In this document: positions 29,134 through 39,033 of the stretch, in pieces
Position numbering within the stretch: the stretch's first letter is position 1
Layout: every line of letters begins with the position of its first letter
Assembly (NCBI GenBank): GCA_013322215.1
Contig: JAAMEZ010000050.1
Span: forward strand, 62,001-126,000
DNA: 64,000 nt
Direction: 5' to 3'
Source of the DNA: Martinezella rhizogenes
GTDB lineage: Bacteria > Pseudomonadota > Alphaproteobacteria > Rhizobiales > Rhizobiaceae
Notes under the pieces: generated by a model
Database searches by the model: none
What the model saw: only the letters and a program-made list of their open reading frames with translations
What the model was told of the DNA's origin: nothing
Translations under genes and position numbers: made by a program

Positions 29134-30750
29134 ATGGCCGTCGTTTCCAAGAAAATTCCTGCTCCCGACAAGGTGAAGGTGAAAACCGCGCTTCTGTCCG
29201 TTTTCGACAAGACCGGCATCGTCGAGCTGGCGCGCGCGCTTAGCGAGCAGGGCGTGCGGCTGCTGTCGACCGGCGGTACGCACAAGGCGATTGCCGCGGC
29301 CGGCCTTGCCGTGACCGATGTATCGGAAGTGACGAATTTTCCCGAGATCATGGACGGCCGCGTCAAGACGCTGCACCCGAAGGTGCATGGCGGCTTGCTC
29401 GCCATCCGTGACGATGCCGAGCATCAGGCTGCAATGAAGGAGCACGGCATCGAGGGCATCGATCTTGCCGTCATCAACCTCTATCCCTTCGAGGACGTTC
29501 GCAAGGCCGGTGGCGATTATCCGACGACGGTGGAGAACATCGACATCGGTGGTCCGGCGATGATCCGCGCTTCGGCCAAGAACCATGCCTATGTGACGAC
29601 GCTCACCGATCCCGCCGATTATGCCGAGATGCTGGCGCAGCTTTCCGCCGATGCCGGCCAGACGACCTATGATTTCCGCAAGCGCATGGCCGCCAAGGCG
29701 TTTGCCCGCACTGCAGCCTATGACGCGATGATTTCGAACTGGTTTGCCGAAGCCCTCGATATCGCCACGCCACGCCACCGCGTCATCGGCGGCGTTCTGC
29801 GCGAGGAAATGCGCTACGGTGAAAACCCGCACCAGAAGGCGGCTTTCTACCTGACCGGCGAAAACCGTCCCGGCGTTTCCACGGCAACGCTCATCCAGGG
29901 CAAGCAGCTTTCCTACAACAACATCAACGACACCGATGCGGCCTATGAGCTCGTTGCCGAGTTCCTGCCGGAAAACGGCCCGGCCTGCGCGATCATCAAG
30001 CATGCCAATCCCTGCGGCGTTGCCACCGGCCCGAGCCTCGTGGAAGCCTACAAGCGCGCGCTTTCCTGCGATTCCACCTCGGCCTTTGGCGGTATCATCG
30101 CGCTGAACAGCCTGCTCGACGCTGAAACGGCGGAAGAGATCGTCAAGCTCTTCACCGAGGTCATCATCGCGCCTGACGTCACCGAGGAAGCCAAGGCGAT
30201 CATCGCCCGCAAGCCGAACCTCCGTCTGCTCTCGGTCGGCGCCCTGCCCGATCCGCGTGTCGCCGGCCTGACCGCGAAGACCGTCTCCGGCGGCCTGCTG
30301 GTGCAGAACCGCGACAATGCCTTGGTCGAGGATATGGAGCTCAAGGTCGTCACCAAGCGTGCGCCGACAGCGCAGGAACTTGAGGACATGAAGTTTGCCT
30401 TCCGTGTCGCCAAGCATGTGAAATCGAACGCCGTTGTCTACGCCAAGGATGGCCGGACGGCCGGCATCGGCGCTGGCCAGATGAGCCGTGTCGATTCCGC
30501 CCGCATCGCCGCCATCAAGGCCGAGGAAGCCGCCAAGGCCATGGGGCTCGCCGAGCCGCTGACGCGCGGTTCTGCCGTTGCCTCCGAAGCCTTCCTGCCG
30601 TTTGCTGACGGCCTGCTCTCGGCAATCGCTGCCGGCGCCACCGCCGTCATCCAGCCCGGCGGCTCGATGCGCGACCAGGAAGTCATCGACGCAGCCAACG
30701 AGCACAATGTCGCGATGGTCTTTACCGGCATTCGCCATTTCCGCCATTGA
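29134..30750 (+). CDS. purH: AICAR transformylase / IMP cyclohydrolase
   Basis: A 538-residue bifunctional enzyme of the last two steps of IMP synthesis. The N-terminal cyclohydrolase has the MGS-like LLSTGGTHKAI and PEIMDGRVKTLHPKVHGG; the C-terminal transformylase has IIKHANPCGVA. Length is standard. The ATG at 29134 follows GGAGAAAGCCC, so the longer frame to 28840, which overlaps the heparinase gene, is rejected. A strong terminator lies downstream. Confidence 0.97.
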   Translation: MAVVSKKIPAPDKVKVKTALLSVFDKTGIVELARALSEQGVRLLSTGGTHKAIAAAGLAVTDVSEVTNFPEIMDGRVKTLHPKVHGGLLAIRDDAEHQAAMKEHGIEGIDLAVINLYPFEDVRKAGGDYPTTVENIDIGGPAMIRASAKNHAYVTTLTDPADYAEMLAQLSADAGQTTYDFRKRMAAKAFARTAAYDAMISNWFAEALDIATPRHRVIGGVLREEMRYGENPHQKAAFYLTGENRPGVSTATLIQGKQLSYNNINDTDAAYELVAEFLPENGPACAIIKHANPCGVATGPSLVEAYKRALSCDSTSAFGGIIALNSLLDAETAEEIVKLFTEVIIAPDVTEEAKAIIARKPNLRLLSVGALPDPRVAGLTAKTVSGGLLVQNRDNALVEDMELKVVTKRAPTAQELEDMKFAFRVAKHVKSNAVVYAKDGRTAGIGAGQMSRVDSARIAAIKAEEAAKAMGLAEPLTRGSAVASEAFLPFADGLLSAIAAGATAVIQPGGSMRDQEVIDAANEHNVAMVFTGIRHFRH

Positions 30751-30781
30751 GCGGCGGATATACCCAGCTCGAAAATTTTAT

Positions 30782-30815
30782 ATCCCGGTTGGTTTTCCAG
30801 CCGGGATTTTCTTTG
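30782..30815. terminator. Terminator after purH
   Basis: ATCCCGGTTGG (30782-30792) pairs with CCAGCCGGGAT (30797-30807) across a TTTT loop, one G-T pair, followed by a T-rich tract. It may be shared with the converging MFS gene. Confidence 0.85.
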
Positions 30816-30816
30816 C

Positions 30817-32205
30817 CTACTTTGCCGCCTTGTCGGCCGGATAGGGCGTCGGCAGCAGAAGCAGCAGGCCGCCGGCGAGGAAGACGACGAGGGTCGCCAT
30901 GCCGAGGCGTGCCGAGCCGCTCCAATAGGTTACCAGCGAGAAGAACAACGTTGCCATGAAGCTGGTGGCCCGGCCGGAGAGTGCGTAGATGCCGAAATAG
31001 CGGCCGGCCTCCGAGAGACTGACGCTACGGGCAAGATAAGAGCGCGAGGAAGCCTGCACGGGGCCGAAGGCGATGCCGATCAACAGGCCGTAGCCAATAT
31101 AGGCTTTTTCCGCCGCCGTGCCGAACAGGCCGCCGGTGCTGACCGTGGAAAGCGGCACGAAGCCGAAGAGCGTGAAGCCTGGCCCGGTCGAGAGGATGCC
31201 GAAGGTGGCGACGAGCAGCAGCGTCAGGCTGATCATAACGGTCGTCTTCGACCCCAGCCAGCGATCGACATAGCCGGCGGCAAAGCAGCCGAAAATGGCG
31301 ATGACGTTGAGGATGATGCCGTAGATGCCGATCTCGATCGTTGCCCAACCGAACATGCCGGCTGCAAAGGTGCCGCCGAGGATCAAAAGGCCGTTGACGC
31401 CATCCTGATAAATCATCCGGGCGATGAGAAAGAGGCTGATGCCGCGCCGGCGCTTCAGCTCGCCAAGCGTGGTCGATAACTCGCGTAGGCCGGAGCGAAC
31501 AGCGGCGCGAAGCGGCAGGCCGCGGGCGGCGTCCGGCGTGAAGAAGAACATCGGCAGGATGAAGATGAGATACCAGACGGCCGAAATCGGCCCGGTGATG
31601 CGGGCATCCTCGCCGAGCGTGGCATCGAGGCCGAAGAGCGGCATCAGGCCGAGAATGGTCTTGCCGGTCTGCGGATTGCCAGCGAGCAGCGCAACGACGG
31701 TGATCAGCACGATCATCCCGCCGAGATAGCCGAGCCCCCAGGCGGCGTTCGACAGCCTGCCGACATCGTCCTTGCCGACCAGTCGCGGCATCATCGAATC
31801 GTTGAAGACGATCGAGAACTCGGCTGAAATCGACGCCAGGATCATGAAGATCACGGGATAGATGACGGGCGATCCGGGTGCTGCACCCCAGAGACAGAAG
31901 AGACTTGCGATCTTGATGACGGCGAAGAAGGCGATCCACGGTTTGCGCGCGCCGGATTGATCGGCGATCGAGCCGAGGACCGGGGAGAGAATGGCGATGA
32001 TCACCGAGGAGATCGTCGCCATGTTGCTCCATGTCGTCTGAGCGGAGACGGGATCAGCTGTCAGTCGCGCGACGAAATAGGGGCCGAAGATGAAGGTGGT
32101 GACGACGGTGAAAAACGGCTGCGCCGCCCAGTCGAAGAACATCCAGCCCCAGATGCCGCGTGCCGGCACTTTGGCCGGCACGTGATTGTCGATTTCGGTT
32201 GCCAC
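30817..32205 (-). CDS. MFS transporter, UMF1/Atg22-like
   Basis: A 462-residue membrane protein with about twelve hydrophobic segments. The start GIWGWMFFDWAAQPFFTVV and the loop SIVFNDSMMPRLVGKDDVGRL resemble the UMF1/Atg22-like branch of the major facilitator superfamily. Yeast Atg22 exports vacuolar amino acids; bacterial substrates are unknown. It lies 52 bases after the glutamate dehydrogenase gene on the same strand. A link to amino acid catabolism is possible but is only inferred. Confidence 0.83.
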   Translation of the reverse strand: MATEIDNHVPAKVPARGIWGWMFFDWAAQPFFTVVTTFIFGPYFVARLTADPVSAQTTWSNMATISSVIIAILSPVLGSIADQSGARKPWIAFFAVIKIASLFCLWGAAPGSPVIYPVIFMILASISAEFSIVFNDSMMPRLVGKDDVGRLSNAAWGLGYLGGMIVLITVVALLAGNPQTGKTILGLMPLFGLDATLGEDARITGPISAVWYLIFILPMFFFTPDAARGLPLRAAVRSGLRELSTTLGELKRRRGISLFLIARMIYQDGVNGLLILGGTFAAGMFGWATIEIGIYGIILNVIAIFGCFAAGYVDRWLGSKTTVMISLTLLLVATFGILSTGPGFTLFGFVPLSTVSTGGLFGTAAEKAYIGYGLLIGIAFGPVQASSRSYLARSVSLSEAGRYFGIYALSGRATSFMATLFFSLVTYWSGSARLGMATLVVFLAGGLLLLLPTPYPADKAAK

Positions 32206-32257
32206 CAGATCCTGCCCCTCAATCCCTCACCCGTATGCCGGGCCGGGGCGGACTGTG

Positions 32258-35200
32258 TCACCTTGCCCGGCCATTCGCAAGGTCGCTGAGCAGGCCGGCG
32301 GCAACGGTGATGCGGGCGAGATTGGGATCGCCGCTTTCGCTGAGGCCGCCGAGCTCTTCGGCGATGCGATTGATGCGGATACGATCCTCCGCATGCCATG
32401 CCTGAACCGGCTGCTTGTCCTTCGGATGGTTGGACAAGGCGGAGATGACGATATCGCGGCGGGCGCCGGCGATCTGGTCGAGGCTGCGCGCCAGAGCGAG
32501 GCTTTCATAGTGATCGCCAGTGACGATGCGGCTCCCGGCCAGCAGCAGGCGGCCGACGCGGAAGGTCTGCGACACCGTGAAGTAGCTTTCCGCCGCCCGG
32601 TTCAGCGTATCGCCGGTGCGCTCGGCGATCTGCATGATCTCAGGCACAAGCACGAGTGCGTAGATCGTGGCGATCTCCGAAGCGAGCTTCTCCGGCAAGC
32701 CAGCCGCCTGATATTCCGCCTCGCGAGCGGCGATTTCGGCGGCGAAATCCGCCGGGATATGGGTGAGGAAGACGGGCCGTAGCTTTTTCAGGGCTGCGCG
32801 AAGCCGGCTAACTGTCTCCTCGATATCGCCCTTGGCGGCTCCCGTCTTCAACAGCAGGCGGGTCAGCACGGTATAGACTTCGGTGATCTCGCCATAGACG
32901 CGGTTCTGCATCTGGCCGCCGACCTTGCCGTCAAGCGCATCCGTCTCGTTCCAGAGCCGGTCGAGATCGAAGCCATCGCGGGCGATGACGGCAGCCTTGA
33001 CCACTTCGGCGGCCGATGCCGCTGTCGCATCCATCATGCTGACTGCAAAGCCCGGACCGCCACGGTTGATCGCTTCGTTGGCAAGCGCCGTGCCGATGAT
33101 TTCGCGGCGCAGGCGGTGGCTTTCGATATCGGTTGAATTCGAACGCTGCATCTTGGCCGGGAAATAGCGGCTGAGGGTTGCGGCGAAGTAGGGATCATCA
33201 GGCAGGTCGCTGGCGACAAGAGCGTCGAAGAGGACGATCTTGGCATAGGAGAGCAGCACGCCGATTTCGGCGCGGGTCAGCGGCCTTCCGTTAGCGTAGC
33301 GCTCGGCGAAGGTCTGGTCATCGGGCAGGGTCTCGACCTTGCGGTTGAGCTGTTTTGCCGCTTCCAGCACGCTCATGAAGCGGCTGAGTTCGAGCGCGTT
33401 GCCGGTGCCCTTGCGCTCCGTCAACGAGATCGCCAGGGATTGCAGGTAGTTGTTGCGCAGGACGAGCGCGCCGACTTCGTCGGTCATCGATGCCAGCAGG
33501 ATATCGCGCTTGGCGCGCGTCAGACGATCGTCATGCATGGCATTGGCGAGCGCGATCTTGATGTTGACCTCGACGTCCGAGGTGTTGACTCCGGCGGAGT
33601 TGTCGATGGCGTCGGAGTTGCAGCGCCCGCCCTTGAGGCCATAGGCGATGCGGCCCTTCTGCGTGACGCCGAGATTGGCGCCTTCGCCGATCACCTTTGC
33701 GCGGACTTCCTCGGCGGTGATGCGGATCGGATCGTTGGCGCGGTCGCCGACTTCCGAATCCGTTTCGGACGGCGCCTTGACATAGGTGCCGATGCCGCCG
33801 AACCACAGCAGATCAACGGGAGCCTTGAGGATCGCGGTCATGATCTCGAACGGCGTTGCAACCGATTTGTCGATGCCGATGGCGGCGACCGCTTCCGGCG
33901 TCAGCGTCACCGACTTTGCCGAGCGGGAAATAATCATCGCGCCCTTTGACAGGACGGACTTGTCGAAATCCTGCCAGCTGGAACGCGCGAGATTGAAAAG
34001 GCGCTGGCGCTCGGCCAACGTCTTTTCCATGTCCGGATCGGGATCGATGAAGATGTCGCGATGGTCGAAGGCGGCGAGCAGGCGGATCTTCGGAGACAGC
34101 AGCATGCCGTTGCCGAAGACGTCGCCGGACATGTCGCCGACGCCGACGACGTTGAAGGGCGTCGTCTGGATGTCGATGTCCATTTCGCGGAAGTGGCGCT
34201 TCACGGTTTCCCAGGCGCCGCGGGCGGTGATGCCCATCTTCTTGTGGTCGTAGCCGGCCGAGCCGCCCGAGGCGAAGGCATCATCCAGCCAGAAGCCGGC
34301 TTCCTGCGCCAGCGCATTGGCGGTGTCGGAGAAGGTGGCGGTGCCCTTGTCGGCAGCGACGACGAAATAGGGGTCGTCACCATCGAGCCGCACCGTATCG
34401 GCCGGGGAAATGATATCGGCGCCGGAGATATTGTCGGTGATCGACAGCAGCGTACGGATATAGGTCTTGTAGGCTTCGCGGCCGGTGTTGAAGATCTCGT
34501 CGCGGCTGCCGCCGACCGGAAGCTTCTTCGGATAGAAGCCACCCTTTGCGCCAACGGGCACGATGACGGCGTTCTTGACCTGCTGCGCCTTCACGAGGCC
34601 CAGCACTTCGGTGCGATAGTCTTCGGCGCGGTCCGACCAGCGCAGACCGCCGCGCGCCACCTTGCCGAAGCGCAGATGCACGCCTTCCACTTCGACGCCG
34701 TAGACGAAGATCTCGCGGAAGGGGCGCGGCTCGGGCAGGCCATCCAGCAGCTTCGGATCGAGCTTGAAAGCCAGCATGGCCCTCGGCGTACCGTCCGCGT
34801 TCTTCTGGAAGTAGTTGGTGCGCAGCGTAGCATCGATGGCGTTGACGTAGCGGCGAAGGATGCGGTCGTCATCAAGGCTCGGAACGTCGGCAAGCTCGGT
34901 CTCGATGGCGGCATGGAGGTCGGAAAGCTTCTTGGTGCGGTTCTTGTCGCTGAGCTTCGGGTCCAGCGTGTCATGGAACAGGCGGAAGAGCGAGGCGGCG
35001 ATGCGCGGATACTTGTCCAGCGTCGCAGAGATATAATCCTGCGAATAGGCAATGCCTGCCTGACGCAGATAGCGGGAATAGGCGCGCAAGACGTTCGTCT
35101 CGCGGGCGGAGAGGTCGGCGGAAACGATCAGCCGGTTGAAGGCGTCATTGTCGATCGTGCCGCCGAAGGCGGCGAGGAAGGCTTCTTCCAGGGCAGCGCC

Positions 35201-37048
35201 ATGACGGGTGAGATCGATCGTCAGGCCGCCGCGGGCTTCCAGCTCCATGTCGTGCAGGACAACATGGCCGGTCGACCCATCCTTGGCGGTGACGTAGATG
35301 TCGAAGGTGCGCTCGCTGATGACGTTGAAACCGAGATTTTCGAGCAGCGGCACGCGGCGCGACAGCGCGAGGTTGCCGTCTCCATGGAAAATCTTCAGCG
35401 AGAGAATGTCGCCGGCCTCGTCCTTGCGGATATAGAAGCCGATGCGGATCGGTTCTGTACCGGCCGTGGCAATGATATCAGGCAGATCGGCAAAGGCGTC
35501 TTCCGGCGAGAAGGCTTCCTGGAAGGCCTGGCTGACGGAAATGCCCGGCGCCTTCGGGCCGGCCAGCATGACGAAGCGCTCGTCCCAGCGGGCGGTGATG
35601 CCGCGGATCGCTTCTTCGAGCTTGGCCTGGGGAACATGCGGCGTCTTGCCGGCGCTGCGGCCGATGATGAAATGGACGCGGGCGACGCTTGCTTCCGGGA
35701 AGGCCGGATAATAGGCGGAGACGCGGCCGTCATAGACTGACTTCAGGTAGTTGCCGATCTTCTCGCGGACGACGGAATCATATTCCTCGCGCGGGACATA
35801 GACGATGACGGAGACGAACCGATCGAAATGGTCGATACGTGGCAGGGCGCGCACGCGCGGCCGGTCGGTCAGATCGTTGATCTGTTCGGCGAAGCTTGCG
35901 AGCAGGGTCGTATCGATCTGGAAGAGGTCGTCGCGGGGATAGGATTCCAGTGTGTTTTCGAGCATGCGACCCGAGTGGCTCGTGGGGTCGAAGCCGAAGT
36001 GATCCTTGACCTTCTGCACCTTCGAGCGCAGCAGCGGCACTTCGGCGGCAGCACTGGTATAAGCCGTCGATGTGAAGAGGCCGACGATGCGCAGCTCGCC
36101 TGTTACGTTGCCATCGGCGTCGAAACGCTTGACGCCGACATAATCCATATAGGCGCGGCGGTGGACGACCGATTTGACGTTCGCCTTGGTGACGATCAGG
36201 AAATCCGGGCCGTCGAGGAAGGCGAGGATTTCCGGCGTCGTGGTGACGGCGTCCTTGCCCTGCCGGAGAACGCGAACATCCGGATTGGAGAGGATGCCGA
36301 GGCCGGTGCCGCGATCGCGCTCCACCTTGGCATTGGCGCCCTTGCCGGAATAGACATATTCGCGCATGCCGAGGAAGGTGAAATTGCCGTCTCTTAGCCA
36401 GGCAAGGAAGGCGAGCGCTTCGTCGCGATCATTCTTGCGGCGGCCGGCGGCCTCATAGGTCGACAGTTCCGAGATCACCGTGTCGAGGCGCGACAGCATC
36501 GGCTTCCAGTCGGAAACGGCCAGATGCGTCTGGTCGAGCACGGTCTGGACACGCTTGGTCAAATCCGTCGCCTGCGCCGTCGTCAAGGGTGAGAGATGCA
36601 GCTGGATATGGCTGACGCGATGAGCCGGATCGCTCGGGTGATCGGCGGAATAGAGGCTCGGCTGCTTGCTCTTCTCGATGACCAGGATCGGATGCACCGC
36701 CATGTAGAGGTCACGGTAACTGCTGGTTACTTCGCCCATGATCGATTCATAGAGGAACGGCATGTTGTGGTCGGTGATCGAAAGGATCGACACCGCAACG
36801 CCATCTGGCTCGATATTGGCGACCTGCTCGATGCTCACGCGCGGAGAGGTGCCGCTCCAGGCTGCCAGTTCCTCGGCCGCGTGCGTCGCGGCAAGGGCGA
36901 GCATTTCCGGGCTGTAGAGCTCCATGTCGTCGTTGCTTGCCCGGCCGAACAGGATTTCGGGATCGAGATGCACCTCGCCTGTCGCCGCCGCTATCTTGCG
37001 TGCCGCTTCGATCTGCTTTTCCCGTTTCGGATTGGTCTTGGGCGCCAT
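32258..37048 (-). CDS. NAD-specific glutamate dehydrogenase, giant type
   Basis: A 1,596-residue enzyme of the 180-kDa family that oxidises glutamate to 2-oxoglutarate. The central catalytic part has GGLRWSDRAEDYRTEVLGL, PVGAKGGFYPKKLPV and GVGDMSGDVFGNGM; long N- and C-terminal extensions include ACT-like regulatory regions. Length is normal for the alphaproteobacterial form. The ATG at 37048 follows GGGAGGAATTCC. It is monocistronic or forms a pair with the MFS gene. Many smaller frames on the opposite strand are shadows. Confidence 0.96.
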   Translation of the reverse strand: MAPKTNPKREKQIEAARKIAAATGEVHLDPEILFGRASNDDMELYSPEMLALAATHAAEELAAWSGTSPRVSIEQVANIEPDGVAVSILSITDHNMPFLYESIMGEVTSSYRDLYMAVHPILVIEKSKQPSLYSADHPSDPAHRVSHIQLHLSPLTTAQATDLTKRVQTVLDQTHLAVSDWKPMLSRLDTVISELSTYEAAGRRKNDRDEALAFLAWLRDGNFTFLGMREYVYSGKGANAKVERDRGTGLGILSNPDVRVLRQGKDAVTTTPEILAFLDGPDFLIVTKANVKSVVHRRAYMDYVGVKRFDADGNVTGELRIVGLFTSTAYTSAAAEVPLLRSKVQKVKDHFGFDPTSHSGRMLENTLESYPRDDLFQIDTTLLASFAEQINDLTDRPRVRALPRIDHFDRFVSVIVYVPREEYDSVVREKIGNYLKSVYDGRVSAYYPAFPEASVARVHFIIGRSAGKTPHVPQAKLEEAIRGITARWDERFVMLAGPKAPGISVSQAFQEAFSPEDAFADLPDIIATAGTEPIRIGFYIRKDEAGDILSLKIFHGDGNLALSRRVPLLENLGFNVISERTFDIYVTAKDGSTGHVVLHDMELEARGGLTIDLTRHGAALEEAFLAAFGGTIDNDAFNRLIVSADLSARETNVLRAYSRYLRQAGIAYSQDYISATLDKYPRIAASLFRLFHDTLDPKLSDKNRTKKLSDLHAAIETELADVPSLDDDRILRRYVNAIDATLRTNYFQKNADGTPRAMLAFKLDPKLLDGLPEPRPFREIFVYGVEVEGVHLRFGKVARGGLRWSDRAEDYRTEVLGLVKAQQVKNAVIVPVGAKGGFYPKKLPVGGSRDEIFNTGREAYKTYIRTLLSITDNISGADIISPADTVRLDGDDPYFVVAADKGTATFSDTANALAQEAGFWLDDAFASGGSAGYDHKKMGITARGAWETVKRHFREMDIDIQTTPFNVVGVGDMSGDVFGNGMLLSPKIRLLAAFDHRDIFIDPDPDMEKTLAERQRLFNLARSSWQDFDKSVLSKGAMIISRSAKSVTLTPEAVAAIGIDKSVATPFEIMTAILKAPVDLLWFGGIGTYVKAPSETDSEVGDRANDPIRITAEEVRAKVIGEGANLGVTQKGRIAYGLKGGRCNSDAIDNSAGVNTSDVEVNIKIALANAMHDDRLTRAKRDILLASMTDEVGALVLRNNYLQSLAISLTERKGTGNALELSRFMSVLEAAKQLNRKVETLPDDQTFAERYANGRPLTRAEIGVLLSYAKIVLFDALVASDLPDDPYFAATLSRYFPAKMQRSNSTDIESHRLRREIIGTALANEAINRGGPGFAVSMMDATAASAAEVVKAAVIARDGFDLDRLWNETDALDGKVGGQMQNRVYGEITEVYTVLTRLLLKTGAAKGDIEETVSRLRAALKKLRPVFLTHIPADFAAEIAAREAEYQAAGLPEKLASEIATIYALVLVPEIMQIAERTGDTLNRAAESYFTVSQTFRVGRLLLAGSRIVTGDHYESLALARSLDQIAGARRDIVISALSNHPKDKQPVQAWHAEDRIRINRIAEELGGLSESGDPNLARITVAAGLLSDLANGRAR

Positions 37049-37348
37049 GGAATTCCTCCCGATTTTCGAATTTTGACGACAGTAGCAGAAGGTTTAGCGA
37101 AAAAACTGGCAAAAAGAATGCGAATTTGGTTGCTTTCGGACTGATTTTGGCCGGTTTTTTTAAAAATCTTGCCGGAATGCGCGATCTCGATGCAAAGCGG
37201 ATATCGTGGGTGCGAAATTGGCGGAATCAACTCGTCAACAGAGGTTTTCATGACTCTGTGAAGTGCGGTTGACAGAGTGCCGCCAAAGGGATCATCAACG
37301 GCGCCATGGCAGTTTGAAGCTGAAGCCCTGAACTTGAAAGCTAGCATC
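37049..37348. other. Divergent intergenic region between the glutamate dehydrogenase and pdxY
   Basis: A 300-base gap without a credible gene. It must carry the leftward promoter of the dehydrogenase gene and the rightward one of pdxY. A TTGACA at about 37270-37275 could be a -35 element for pdxY, but I do not see a convincing -10. An in-frame extension of pdxY to 37277 exists and is not family-like. Confidence 0.5.
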
Positions 37349-38224
37349 ATGTCGCAAGTGTCCGCCGGCGCCGTCATCGTCATCTCCAGCCATGTCGTCC
37401 GAGGCTCGGTCGGCAATCGCGCTGCCGTTTTCGCGCTGGAGACGCTTGGCCATCCGGTGTGGGCGCTGCCGACGATCGTTCTGCCTTGGCATCCCGGTCA
37501 TGGGCGTTCGACACGGCTAACCTTCAACGAGACGGATTTCGATCATGCGATCGACGATCTCATCGCCGCACCCTGGCTTTCCGAGGTCAAGGCAGTTCTG
37601 TCAGGATATTTCGGCAATGCCGCGCAGGCGCATTCCGTCGCAAGGCTCGTGATGGCTCTGCGGGAGAAGAACCCCGATCTCCTCTATGCCTGCGATCCTG
37701 TCATCGGCGATGCCGGTGGGCTTTATGTGCCTGAGGCAACGGCGGAAGCGATCCGCGACCACCTGATCCCCTTGGCATCGCTCGCAACGCCGAACCGCTA
37801 CGAGCTTGCCTGGCTTGCCGGCGCGCCACTCGAAGATAACAACGCCATCATGGAGGCAGCTCTCGCGCTTGGCCCGTCGCGCATGCTGGTGACGTCTGCC
37901 GTGCCGATGATGGCTGGCGGCATCGGCAATCTCTATCTCAGCGGCCGAAATGCGCTGCTTGCCGAGCATCGTAGCGTGGAAGGCGCGCCGAACGGGCTCG
38001 GCGATCTCCTGTCCGCGGTCTTCCTGTCGCGCCTGCTTTCCGGCATGGATGAGGAGCGGGCGCTGCAGCTGACGACGGCCAGCGTCTTTGAAGTGCTGGC
38101 GCGTGCCGTCAAACGCGGCAGCAACGAGCTGACGCTTGCCGTCGATTCCGCAAGCCTTTCGACACCGATGGCCATGGTGCAGCTGAGGCATCTCGTCCAC
38201 CCCGCGCAGCGGAAGAAAAAGTAA
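37349..38224 (+). CDS. pdxY: Pyridoxal kinase
   Basis: A 291-residue ribokinase-fold enzyme that phosphorylates pyridoxal for the vitamin B6 salvage pathway. The N-terminal SSHVVRGSVGNRAAVFALE and the CDPVIGDAGGLYVP segment are typical of PdxY. The active-site Asp lies in GAPNGLGDLLSAVFLSRLL. The ATG at 37349 is chosen for its fit to the family N-terminus. It is followed by a carbonic anhydrase gene after 72 bases. PdxK is a less likely alternative. Confidence 0.9.
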   Translation: MSQVSAGAVIVISSHVVRGSVGNRAAVFALETLGHPVWALPTIVLPWHPGHGRSTRLTFNETDFDHAIDDLIAAPWLSEVKAVLSGYFGNAAQAHSVARLVMALREKNPDLLYACDPVIGDAGGLYVPEATAEAIRDHLIPLASLATPNRYELAWLAGAPLEDNNAIMEAALALGPSRMLVTSAVPMMAGGIGNLYLSGRNALLAEHRSVEGAPNGLGDLLSAVFLSRLLSGMDEERALQLTTASVFEVLARAVKRGSNELTLAVDSASLSTPMAMVQLRHLVHPAQRKKK

Positions 38225-38296
38225 CGGCTGGAAGCGACGGGAGCTTTTTGCAGCGCAGCAGTTGCCATCGGCTGAAGCGCGCTGTAATCCAATATC

Positions 38297-38938
38297 ATGC
38301 AAAGCTTTCCTGACTCCCTTCTGAACGGTTATCGTAACTTCATGAGCGGGCGTTACGTCGATGAGCGCGAACGCTATCGCACTCTCGCCGAGCTCGGCCA
38401 GAACCCGTCGACGCTCGTGATTGCCTGCTGTGACTCCCGTTCGGCGCCGGAGATCATCTTCGACGCCGGCCCAGGGGAGCTCTTCGTCATCCGCAACGTC
38501 GCCAATATGGTGCCGCCCTATGAGCCTGACGGTAATTTCCATTCGACCTCGTCGGCGCTGGAATTCGCGGTCCTGTCGCTCAAGGTCTCCGACATCGTCG
38601 TCATGGGGCACGGCCGCTGTGGCGGTATTCGCGCTGCGCTCGATCCTGATGCCGAGCCGCTGTCGCCGGGCGATTTCATCGGCCGCTGGATGGCGCTGCT
38701 GAAGCCGGCGGCCGAGCAGATCCAGAGCAACGACATCATGACGCAGACCGAGCGCCAGACGGCTCTAGAGCGCATTTCGATCCGCAATTCGCTCGACAAT
38801 CTGCGCAGCTTTCCCGAAATCAAGGCGCGGGAAGAAGAGGGCAAACTCAGTCTGCACGGTGCATGGTTCGATATTTCGACCGGCGAGTTGTGGATCATGG
38901 ACCCAGCGACGCGCGATTTCATCCGTCCTGACGTTTAA
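38297..38938 (+). CDS. Beta-class carbonic anhydrase
   Basis: A 213-residue zinc enzyme that interconverts CO2 and bicarbonate. Zinc ligands are Cys44, His105 and Cys108, with the Asp46-Arg48 dyad in ACCDSRSAPE and the MGHGRCGG loop. Length and motifs fit the beta class. There is no signal peptide, so it is cytoplasmic. It is followed by a perfect terminator. Confidence 0.95.
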   Translation: MQSFPDSLLNGYRNFMSGRYVDERERYRTLAELGQNPSTLVIACCDSRSAPEIIFDAGPGELFVIRNVANMVPPYEPDGNFHSTSSALEFAVLSLKVSDIVVMGHGRCGGIRAALDPDAEPLSPGDFIGRWMALLKPAAEQIQSNDIMTQTERQTALERISIRNSLDNLRSFPEIKAREEEGKLSLHGAWFDISTGELWIMDPATRDFIRPDV

Positions 38939-38978
38939 GGGGGCGGGCGCCTGGTAGGGCGGCAGGTCGATCAAACGA

Positions 38979-39016
38979 AAAGGCGCTGCGACCAGATGGT
39001 CCGCAGCGCCTTTTTT
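38979..39016. terminator. Terminator after carbonic anhydrase
   Basis: AAAGGCGCTGCG (38979-38990) pairs with CGCAGCGCCTTT (39002-39013) and is followed by T residues up to 39016. The flanking A-run on the left allows it to act on the converging transglycosylase gene too. Confidence 0.88.
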
Positions 39017-39033
39017 AATTCAGGAGATCAGGT

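Noticed and set aside
29116..30747. A 543-codon open frame on the minus strand
   Set aside because: It is antisense to purH, without domains or a ribosome site.
34061..35740. A 559-codon open frame on the plus strand
   Set aside because: It is antisense to the glutamate dehydrogenase gene; composition is that of a shadow frame.
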